This document shows, piece by piece, positions 58,573 to 64,000 of a DNA stretch of 64,000 nt. The first letter of the stretch is position 1, and each line of letters begins with the position of its first letter. The notes under the pieces were generated by a model, which was given only the letters and a program-made list of their open reading frames with translations, ran no database searches and was not told the DNA's origin. Both the position numbers and the translations under genes were made by a program. Source of the stretch: DAOULY01 sp034414595 (GTDB lineage: Bacteria > Chloroflexota > Dehalococcoidia > SZUA-161 > JAUWZY01); contig DAOULY010000004.1 in NCBI GenBank assembly GCA_034414595.1, positions 1-64,000 on the forward strand, read 5' to 3'.

Positions 58573-59613
58573 ATGAAAGGCAGACAAGGCATATTGGTAG
58601 TAGAGGACGAGACCATCATGAGGGAGTCGCTGAAGGACTGGCTGCAGGAAGGCGGCTATCAGGTGGCCACGGCTGAGGATGGGGAGCAGGCGCTACAGAT
58701 GGCCCAGGAGCAGGAGTTCGGGGTTGCTGTTCTGGACCTGAGATTGCCAGGTAAGGATGGAATCGAGGTGCTGAGGGAGGTCAAGGAACGCCAGCCTCAG
58801 CTCAAAGGGATCATCATCACCGCCTACCCTTCGGTGGAAACAGCGGTGGAGGCGATCAAGGTTGGTGCGGTGGACTATCTGACCAAGCCCTTTGCTCCGG
58901 ACGAGCTGGAGAAGCTGATCGAGCAAGTGCTGGGGCCGGTGCAGCTGGAGATAAGACCAGAAGCACACGTAGAGATCGTAGAAGAGGCTGTCGAGGAGGC
59001 CGAGGTCGAGGAGATCATAGCCATAACTGAGGAGGAGTTCCCAGTCCATCTCCAGCTGGGTAAGGAGCACTTTGCAGCCGGTCAGTTGCAAGAGGCACTG
59101 AAAGAATTTCAGGCTGTGCTCAAGGTCGCTCCAGGCAACATCGAGACCCGAGTCTGGATTGGGAAAACGACCAAGGCCATAGCCGAGCAAGGGACCGAGG
59201 CGGGAGCTGGAGGAGAGGCTATAGCTGCCGAGGCAAAACCCAACTACTGCGTATGGATGGCGATGGGTATGGTCTCCTATCGCGTCTGCACCAACAGCTA
59301 CAACTGTGTCACCTGCGAATTTGACCAGACGATGCAGGAGAAATTGGCCAGCGGTGGGGGTACAGAGCTTGACGAGGTGCTGGAGAGATTCAAGAGACTA
59401 CCCGGCTATCAAAGGCTCTGCCGCTATGCTCTGAAGGGTGACGTTACCCACAGGCTTTGCACTCGCCTTTTCCAGTGCGCCACCTGTGAGTTTGGTCAGA
59501 TGATGGATGACGCCCTTCAGCTACAGCTTGCGCAAAGGCAGGCTGAGATAGCCGCCCGGCAGGAGGCTATAGGCAAGAAGGGGCAGAGTTGGTGGTGGCG
59601 CTATTGGGGCTGA
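58573..59613 (+). CDS. Response-regulator-like protein with duplicated cysteine motif
   Basis: A 346-aa protein (start ATG 58573 with AAAGGAGG; ATG 58519 would add 18 residues). Receiver domain (residues 1-125; LVVEDETIMRESLKDWL, VAVLDLRLPGKDG with phospho-Asp, YLTKPFAP). A Glu-rich linker with TPR-like helices follows (about 165-215). Then two units with identical spacing C-x12-C-x5-C-x2-C-E-F-x-Q: the first includes YRVCTNSYNCVTCEFDQTM and the second HRLCTRLFQCATCEFGQMM. These eight cysteines may bind zinc or Fe-S clusters. No HTH or enzyme domain. It may relay from the sensor kinase operon to a protein target. C-terminal WWWRYWG. Confidence 0.65.
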   Translation: MKGRQGILVVEDETIMRESLKDWLQEGGYQVATAEDGEQALQMAQEQEFGVAVLDLRLPGKDGIEVLREVKERQPQLKGIIITAYPSVETAVEAIKVGAVDYLTKPFAPDELEKLIEQVLGPVQLEIRPEAHVEIVEEAVEEAEVEEIIAITEEEFPVHLQLGKEHFAAGQLQEALKEFQAVLKVAPGNIETRVWIGKTTKAIAEQGTEAGAGGEAIAAEAKPNYCVWMAMGMVSYRVCTNSYNCVTCEFDQTMQEKLASGGGTELDEVLERFKRLPGYQRLCRYALKGDVTHRLCTRLFQCATCEFGQMMDDALQLQLAQRQAEIAARQEAIGKKGQSWWWRYWG

Positions 59614-59642
59614 CTGCGGGACAGACCGTCGGAACCGTGGAA

Positions 59643-59676
59643 ACGGACCTACCCCTGAGCTCAGGGGTAGGTCCGT
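59643..59676. terminator. Bidirectional terminator
   Basis: ACGGACCTACCCCTGA and TCAGGGGTAGGTCCGT form a perfect 16-bp stem with GC in the centre, between the convergent genes ending at 59613 and 59705. No long T-tract, but the stem is very strong; it can end transcripts from both sides. Confidence 0.75.
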
Positions 59677-59704
59677 TAGTTTCCGTAAATAGGAGGACTG
59701 AGGT

Positions 59705-60334
59705 CTATTCGGAGTTAAGCGCCTGCACTATGTCATAGTAGGATGCGAGTGCGCCGGTGGGGCAGAGTGGGTGACACTCTTTGCACTTAGGGCATTCCTC
59801 ACGAGCTGTTTCCGGGAAGAACACCACCTCACGCTCTGTCCCACGGCCAATAAAGCCGATGGCGTGCTTCTGCTTCACCTCTGCACAGTAACGCACGCAT
59901 AGACCGCAAAGAATGCAGAAGGTTGGCTCCGTGTCAAACTTCGTTGTTTTTATGTTGTACGGTATCCCGTACTCCCTTATTGCCTGGACCTCAGTTATGC
60001 CATATCGTATTCCGTAATCTCTTATTGCTTTGACTCCGGGAGCACGGGCCCAGGCCAGCTGTAATAGCATCTTGCGGATCTTGACCACCGGGGCAGATTC
60101 CGTCTCCACTGTAAGGCCTTCTTCAACAGGATAGACACACGAGGCAACCAAACGCGACCGTCGCCCGTTAGTTATCTCCACAGTGCACAGTCGGCAGGCA
60201 CCATATGGGGCCAGTTTCTCATGATGGCAAAGGGTAGGGATGTCAACTCCCACATTTCGAGCCGCTTCAAGGAGAGTCATCCCCTCCTCGGCTGTCACCT
60301 TCTTGCCGTCGATAGTCAAGTTGACTTCACTCAT
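59705..60334 (-). CDS. NuoG/HoxU-like iron-sulfur subunit of an NADH-dependent complex
   Basis: A 209-aa protein. Residues 1-80: plant-type [2Fe-2S] ferredoxin (CHHEKLAPYGACRLC and a later Cys). Then the NADH-dehydrogenase G-type helix region, and two [4Fe-4S] motifs (CILCGLCVRYC, CPKCKECHPLCP). This is the short NuoG/HoxU/HndD-N type subunit. The ATG overlaps the stop of nuoF by 4 bp. With NuoE- and NuoF-like genes upstream it forms the diaphorase part of a soluble bifurcating complex; the catalytic subunit (hydrogenase or formate dehydrogenase) is not in this operon. It faces a strong terminator. Confidence 0.9.
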   Translation of the reverse strand: MSEVNLTIDGKKVTAEEGMTLLEAARNVGVDIPTLCHHEKLAPYGACRLCTVEITNGRRSRLVASCVYPVEEGLTVETESAPVVKIRKMLLQLAWARAPGVKAIRDYGIRYGITEVQAIREYGIPYNIKTTKFDTEPTFCILCGLCVRYCAEVKQKHAIGFIGRGTEREVVFFPETAREECPKCKECHPLCPTGALASYYDIVQALNSE

Positions 60335-62259
60335 TTTTCCCCGCCTCCTTTGCGTATTACAGCTGTCCCTACTGCAACGGGTTCAGGCACTTTCACACCT
60401 GAGAGTTTAGTGACGGCACCAAAACGTGTTGGGCAAACCTCGAGACAAGTTCCACATTTGGTGCACTTCTCTTGATCTATGACATGGATAACGTTCTTGT
60501 CCCCCTCAATGGCTCCGACGGGGCAGTTCCTTAAGCAGATCATACAAGCCTGACATTTTTCCGGTTCTATGTAGTAGGAAATCAACGCCTTGCATACCCC
60601 AGCCGGACAGCGCTTCTCTTTAATATGTGCAATATACTCATCCCGGAAGTAGCTAATTGTACTGAGGACCGGGTTAGGAGCTGTCTGACCCAGAGCGCAG
60701 AGGGAAACAGCCTTAACCACCTCCGATATCTCCTCCAGTAACTCGATGTCCCCTTCCCTGCCCTCTCCGTCACAAATTCTATTGAGTATCTTGAGCATCT
60801 GCCATATGCCCTCACGGCAGGGAAGACACTTGCCACAGGACTCGCTCTTGAGGAAGTCAAGGAAGTATCTTGCCGTATCTACCATGCAAGTTTCCTCATC
60901 CATGACGATCATGCCGCCCGAGCCCATCATCGAGCCGAGCTTGCCGAGCTCATCGAAGTCTACCGGCGCGTCGAGGTATTGCTCTGGAATCACTCCGCCG
61001 GAAGGGCCACCTGTTTGAACAGCTTTGAACCTCTCGCCTCCTCTAATTCCCCCGCCGATTTTGTACACGATATCCCGCACAGTAGCACCCATGGGCACTT
61101 CTACCAGGCCGGTGTTGTTCACCTTGCCTACCAGGGAGAATATCTTTGTCCCCTTGCTCCCTTCGGTGCCAATGGACCGGAACCAGTCAGCACCTTGGTT
61201 GATAATAAGCGGCACATTGGCCCAGGTCTCCACGTTATTGAGGTTTGAGGGATTGTCCCAAATTCCCTTGACCGCAGTGCGGATGTACTTCGGTCTGGGC
61301 TCGCCCACTTTCCCTTCTATCGCAGTCATCAGGGCGCTCGATTCGCCGGAGACAAAGGCCCCGGCCCCTCGATGGATGGTGACGTGAAAGTCGAATCCGG
61401 AGCTGAGGATATCTTCACCCAGGAGCCCGTACTCCTCTGCCTGTTTTATGGCGGTCTCCAGGTTTTCCACCGCCAGGGGGTATTCCTGTCGCACATAGAC
61501 AAAGCCTTCAGTCGACCCGATGGCATAAGCCCCGATGATCAAGCCCTCCAGCACGCTATGAGGGTTTCCTTCCATCAGGCTCCGGTCCATGTAAGCGCCA
61601 GGGTCGCCTTCATCGCAGTTGACGATGACAAATTTTGGCTCTCCTGGGGCATCGCGGCAGGTCTTCCATTTCCTGCCGGCGGGGAATCCCCCACCACCTC
61701 TACCCCGCAGGTTTGCTTTATCCACCTCGGTCAGGACCTGCTCCGGGGTCATCTGAAACAGAGCCTTGGCCAGCGCGGAGTATCCCCCCAGAGCGATGTA
61801 GTCCTCGATGCTCTTGGGGTCGAGTTTAGTGTTGTTGGCAAGTACAATTCGCTGCTGGTGTCGATAAAAAGGTATTTCATGTTCATGGACTATCTTCTTT
61901 CCTGTGACGGGGTCATCATAGAGCAACCTCTCAACGAGCTCTCCTTTTGCTGTACTGGCTACTATCTCCGGTACGTCCTCCCGCTGTGCGTTGCAATAGC
62001 AAATCCCCTCTGGGAAAATAACAACAAGGGGTCCCCTCTCACAGAAACCGTGGCAACCAGTCCTCCTGAAATCTATCTTTTGCTCTAAACCATTTTTCCT
62101 GAGTTCCTCGACAAAAGCAGTGACAACTTCCTCGCTTCCGTAAGCGTGGCAGCCGGTACCGGAACAGATAGTGATACAAAGTTTTTTGGGGTCCCTCTGG
62201 GCCAGGATTTCTTTCCTGAATTCTTCCAGTTCTGTTGCTGATAACAGCCTGTTGGCCAT
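60331..62259 (-). CDS. nuoF: NuoF-like NADH-binding flavoprotein subunit
   Basis: A 642-aa protein: N-terminal thioredoxin-like [2Fe-2S] domain (CSGTGCHAYGS... then CHGFCERGP), the NuoF FMN/NADH domain (LRGRGGGGFPAGRKW, NCDEGDPGAYMDRSLMEG), the NuoF iron-sulfur helix region with CGKCLPCREG...C, and a C-terminal 2[4Fe-4S] ferredoxin (CQACMICLRNCP, CTKCGTCLEVCP). This is the longer HndC/HydB-type subunit of bifurcating complexes. It oxidises NADH or accepts electrons for NAD+ reduction. Operon order nuoE, nuoF, nuoG. GTAGGAGGGG is the ribosome-binding site. Confidence 0.93.
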   Translation of the reverse strand: MANRLLSATELEEFRKEILAQRDPKKLCITICSGTGCHAYGSEEVVTAFVEELRKNGLEQKIDFRRTGCHGFCERGPLVVIFPEGICYCNAQREDVPEIVASTAKGELVERLLYDDPVTGKKIVHEHEIPFYRHQQRIVLANNTKLDPKSIEDYIALGGYSALAKALFQMTPEQVLTEVDKANLRGRGGGGFPAGRKWKTCRDAPGEPKFVIVNCDEGDPGAYMDRSLMEGNPHSVLEGLIIGAYAIGSTEGFVYVRQEYPLAVENLETAIKQAEEYGLLGEDILSSGFDFHVTIHRGAGAFVSGESSALMTAIEGKVGEPRPKYIRTAVKGIWDNPSNLNNVETWANVPLIINQGADWFRSIGTEGSKGTKIFSLVGKVNNTGLVEVPMGATVRDIVYKIGGGIRGGERFKAVQTGGPSGGVIPEQYLDAPVDFDELGKLGSMMGSGGMIVMDEETCMVDTARYFLDFLKSESCGKCLPCREGIWQMLKILNRICDGEGREGDIELLEEISEVVKAVSLCALGQTAPNPVLSTISYFRDEYIAHIKEKRCPAGVCKALISYYIEPEKCQACMICLRNCPVGAIEGDKNVIHVIDQEKCTKCGTCLEVCPTRFGAVTKLSGVKVPEPVAVGTAVIRKGGGEK

Positions 62260-62267
62260 ATCCCCTC

Positions 62268-62729
62268 CTACTCATAGCTTTGGAGAATCTCTTCCACTTT
62301 GGAAAATGGCAGTTTGCCATGATACTTGCCATCTACCACCATCACTGGTCCCAGAGCACAGCAGCCGAGGCAGTTAACCGCTTCCAGGCTGAACTTCAGG
62401 TCCGGCGTTGTCTCACCGGGCGCAATGTCGAGAATTTGCTGGGCTCGCTCCAAGATGCGCCGCGAGCCCCGAACGTGGCAGGCGGTGCCCATGCAAACAA
62501 CGACCTCATGACGCCCTTTGGGAACCAGGCTGAAAGCTTTATAGAAGGTAGCTATATGGTATATCTGAGGTAAGGGGACACCGAGCTTCTCGCTGACCGA
62601 TATCAGAGCCTCTCTGGGCAACCAGCGGTGTTCACGCTGAATATCGAGAAGAATCTGAATCAGGGCACTTTTATTATGACTTCCGTACTTGCCAACGATT
62701 TCATCTACTTCGATAGGTGCCTGAACCAT
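62268..62729 (-). CDS. nuoE: NuoE-like [2Fe-2S] subunit
   Basis: A 153-aa thioredoxin-fold protein: helical N-terminal region, then HEVVVCMGTACHVRGSRRIL (two Cys) and EAVNCLGCCALGPVMVVDG (two Cys), the four ligands of the NuoE/HndA [2Fe-2S] cluster. First gene of the nuoEFG-like operon. AGGAGGTGATGAGCAA precedes the ATG. Upstream (62774-62831) is the shared element and a GG-N10-GC motif. Confidence 0.93.
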   Translation of the reverse strand: MVQAPIEVDEIVGKYGSHNKSALIQILLDIQREHRWLPREALISVSEKLGVPLPQIYHIATFYKAFSLVPKGRHEVVVCMGTACHVRGSRRILERAQQILDIAPGETTPDLKFSLEAVNCLGCCALGPVMVVDGKYHGKLPFSKVEEILQSYE

Positions 62730-62762
62730 TTGCTCATCACCTCCTCTACGGGTAGCTTATCA

Positions 62763-62831
62763 TGCGCACCTATAGCCCACATCGGCTGACGGGCCTATAT
62801 TTGGCTTGGATTAGGTAAGCACTTTGGCCTA
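62763..62831 (-). promoter_or_regulatory. Shared promoter element (copy A) and candidate -24/-12 site, nuoEFG operon
   Basis: On the minus strand: TTAGGCCAAAGTGCTTA, then CCAAGCCAAATATAGG, then AGCCGATGTGGGCTATAGG and TGCGCA. The first blocks match copy B upstream of the sigma-54-like gene. GG-CTATAGGTGC-GC has the GG-N10-GC spacing of sigma-54 promoters, 34 bp before the nuoE start. Confidence 0.5.
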
Positions 62832-62885
62832 AAGGGTTCTTTATTACAAGTGTCCCGCTATGCCTAAGTGCTTGGCTGAAGCTTT

Positions 62886-62907
62886 GGGAGAGTTAGCCCA
62901 CTCTCCC
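62886..62907. other. Hairpin between nuoE and HdrC-operon promoters
   Basis: GGGAGAGT and ACTCTCCC form a perfect 8-bp stem around TAGCCC. There is no T-tract, so it is not a clear terminator; it may insulate the two divergent units or bind a protein. Confidence 0.4.
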
Positions 62908-62958
62908 AGGTTGTCGCCCCGCACACCCGCACAATTGCTTAGAAGTTGGCAAATCTTT

Positions 62959-63016
62959 CTAGGCCTTTTCTTCGCCCAAAGATAAGTCGGCCAGCCGATG
63001 CGGCCTGTGATGCGCA
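62959..63016 (+). promoter_or_regulatory. Shared promoter element (copy C) and candidate -24/-12 site, HdrC-like operon
   Basis: CCCAAAGATAAGTCGGCCAG then CCGATGCGGCCTGTGATGCG: the part corresponds to ACATAGGTCGGCTTGCCGAT in copy B and AGCCGATGTGGGC in copy A. GG-CCTGTGATGC-GC has GG-N10-GC spacing 46 bp before the ATG at 63062, and its 3' part TGCGCA is shared with copy A. Confidence 0.45.
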
Positions 63017-63061
63017 GCTGTTAGGCTATGGCTGGAAAGAGGAGAGGGGAGCAAAAGAGAG

Positions 63062-63277
63062 ATGGAAGGAACGGTAAATACTCTAAAGACAGTCCTCGAC
63101 ATCACTATTAGGTTTGGCCTTCCGGTAATAATGTTGTTCCTGGTGGGCTGTCTCCTCCAGCGGACTGAGTTGCTGGTGCGAGCTGTCTCTCGCCTGCTTG
63201 GGGAGCACGAAGATAATGGCGCGGAAGCGTTTGCCGCCAGTGAAGACTGGCGCGCGGAAGAAAAAGAGAGGGGGTGA
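63062..63277 (+). CDS. Small membrane protein, first gene of HdrC-like operon
   Basis: A 71-aa protein: one hydrophobic segment (about residues 13-33, RFGLPVIMLFLVGCLLQ) followed by a Glu-rich helical tail with Arg. GAGAG precedes the ATG. Spacing to the next gene is 6 bp, so it is coupled. Function unknown; probable subunit of a membrane electron-transfer complex. Confidence 0.55.
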   Translation: MEGTVNTLKTVLDITIRFGLPVIMLFLVGCLLQRTELLVRAVSRLLGEHEDNGAEAFAASEDWRAEEKERG

Positions 63278-63283
63278 AGAGCG

Positions 63284-63520
63284 ATGGAAGCATTCTTGAC
63301 GATTATGTTGGTGCTGGGCATCTACATTGTGGCACCTGCTCTGATCGGGCTTGCGATCGTTGGTGTCGCAATTCTGTCAGCGCGCAGGGCTAGGGCTCGC
63401 ACGGCAGCACGAGCTAGGGCCGAGCTTGCGGCCGAGCTCACAGCCAAGCCGGAAGCTGAGCTTGGGCAAGAGGCACCGGTGCATGTGGTGGTAGGCGGAA
63501 GGCGTGAAAGGCGTGGTTAG
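63284..63520 (+). CDS. Small membrane protein resembling the HdrC-like leader
   Basis: A 78-aa protein with one hydrophobic segment (residues 5-32, MLVLGIYIVAPALIGLAIVG) and an Ala/Arg/Glu-rich coiled tail. The N-terminal helix is very similar to that of the partial HdrC-like protein downstream (VLGIFIVAPALIGFGIVGV). It therefore looks like a truncated paralogue that keeps the membrane anchor but lacks the Fe-S domain. GAAGAGC precedes the ATG. Confidence 0.6.
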   Translation: MEAFLTIMLVLGIYIVAPALIGLAIVGVAILSARRARARTAARARAELAAELTAKPEAELGQEAPVHVVVGGRRERRG

Positions 63521-63544
63521 TGTGTAACAGTCTGGCTTGTATCC

Positions 63545-63605
63545 GTCGGGGACGGTGAGAAAGTTGGCGCCGGCTGAGAAAGCTGGCGCCAGCGGTGAAC
63601 AAAAC
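63545..63605. other. Short direct and inverted repeats
   Basis: GAGAAAGTTGGCGCCGGC and GAGAAAGCTGGCGCCAGC occur head to tail; the second is also a perfect palindrome GCTGGCGCCAGC. They lie between the small membrane gene and the HdrC-like gene. Confidence 0.4.
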
Positions 63606-63684
63606 TTGAGGAGAACAATAGCGGAGATATCAGGTCAGGGGTTAGAGGGGGAGGGTTAATAAGACGAAGGCAAAGAGGTGAGTC

Positions 63685-64000
63685 ATGACAGTAATATGGG
63701 CCATACTTCTGGTGCTGGGCATCTTCATCGTCGCCCCAGCGTTGATTGGCTTTGGGATAGTCGGAGTTGTGGTCTTGCGCCGCCGGGTTCACATGGCTCG
63801 GGCTCAGGCGCAGTTTACCCGGGCAGCAGCTACCTATAGAGACGGCATTAATTTTGTGGATGAAGTCTGCGCTGTCCCTGGTGGCGAAGGCGTCCGCACT
63901 TGCATCCAGTGCGGCATCTGCTCAGGCTCCTGTCCCAATGCAAATGTGATGGACTATACACCACGGAAGATCATTGCTCTGGTGCGCGCCGGGGCGCGGA
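63685..64000 (+). CDS. HdrC-like membrane-anchored iron-sulfur protein (partial, runs off window)
   Basis: The frame starts at ATG 63685 (AGAGGTG upstream) and is open to the window end (105 codons seen). Residues 8-32 are a hydrophobic anchor (LLVLGIFIVAPALIGFGIVG). From about residue 74, CIQCGICSGSCP is the first [4Fe-4S] motif of an HdrC subunit. The second motif lies beyond the edge. It is likely the first enzyme subunit of an HdrC(D)-type electron-transfer operon that the shared element C may control. Confidence 0.75.
   Translation, partial: MTVIWAILLVLGIFIVAPALIGFGIVGVVVLRRRVHMARAQAQFTRAAATYRDGINFVDEVCAVPGGEGVRTCIQCGICSGSCPNANVMDYTPRKIIALVRAGAR

Noticed and set aside
61372..62088. 238-codon plus-strand frame antisense to nuoF
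   Set aside because: Overlaps the NuoF thioredoxin-like and NADH domains; no homology or ribosome-binding site; shadow frame.

Overview
The window looks like a chromosomal segment of a strictly anaerobic bacterium, most likely a Chloroflexota (Dehalococcoidia-like) lineage with a Wood-Ljungdahl type C1 pathway. This is inferred from gene content only: a heterodisulfide-reductase-linked methylenetetrahydrofolate reductase cluster, a NuoEFG-type NADH module, a 4-hydroxybutyryl-CoA dehydratase-like flavoprotein, many small zinc ribbons and ferredoxins, and no respiratory oxygen genes. No rRNA, complete tRNA or CRISPR array was found.

Layout. 0.1-3.1 kb: two secreted proteins and a SipW-type signal peptidase. 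3.2-9.3 kb: a cation efflux protein, a four-cluster ferredoxin, tiny membrane proteins, glutaredoxin-PDZ, dnaK, grpE and two sister zinc ribbons. 9.5-12.7 kb: a molybdopterin oxidoreductase, a ferredoxin and a CRP/FNR regulator. 12.9-17.9 kb: a sulfur-transfer/Fe-S assembly operon (flavoprotein, NifS-like, IscU, zinc ribbon, DsrE-like, TusA-like) and a thiol-redox operon (glutaredoxin, thioredoxin reductase, ferritin-like). 18-23 kb: gene-poor region with small membrane proteins and a duplicated segment encoding paralogous micropeptides. 23.4-34.6 kb: an AT-richer accessory island with three tandem enoyl/quinone reductases, a 4-HBCD-like enzyme, a Tm-1-like protein, dispersed repeats with TGACC termini, a 1011-aa phosphoesterase/STAND-like protein, and a tRNA-Met 3' half at its edge. 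36.2-44.2 kb: hdrA-gltD-hdrA fusion, mvhD, metV, metF, hdrCB. 45-48.5 kb: a GT20 (trehalose-phosphate synthase-like) operon. 48.9-53.7 kb: two NarL-type two-component pairs facing each other. 54.0-59.6 kb: a sigma-54-like factor, an [FeFe]-hydrogenase-like sensor kinase, a sigma-54 enhancer-binding protein and another receiver protein. 59.7-62.7 kb: nuoEFG-like operon. 63.1-64 kb: start of a membrane-anchored HdrC operon.

How the genes work together. Four 16-bp palindromes (TGTGACTTTnGTCTCA) sit 50-75 bp upstream of four minus-strand transcription units (two zinc ribbons, one leading into grpE-dnaK; the ferredoxin; the Fe-S assembly operon). They match the TGTGA half-site expected for the CRP-like recognition helix of the regulator encoded between them, suggesting a local redox/stress/Fe-S regulon. 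A second repeated element (GTTGATATGGGRAATCCCGG) precedes the molybdoenzyme, a small membrane protein and the 4-HBCD-like gene. A third, longer element is shared by the promoters of the sigma-54/hydrogenase-sensor operon, nuoEFG and the HdrC operon, two of them with a GG-N10-GC spacing typical of sigma-54 promoters, so the hydrogenase-like sensor may control NADH/ferredoxin/disulfide electron flow. The Hdr-Met cluster is read as a flavin-based (possibly bifurcating) methylene-THF reductase complex.
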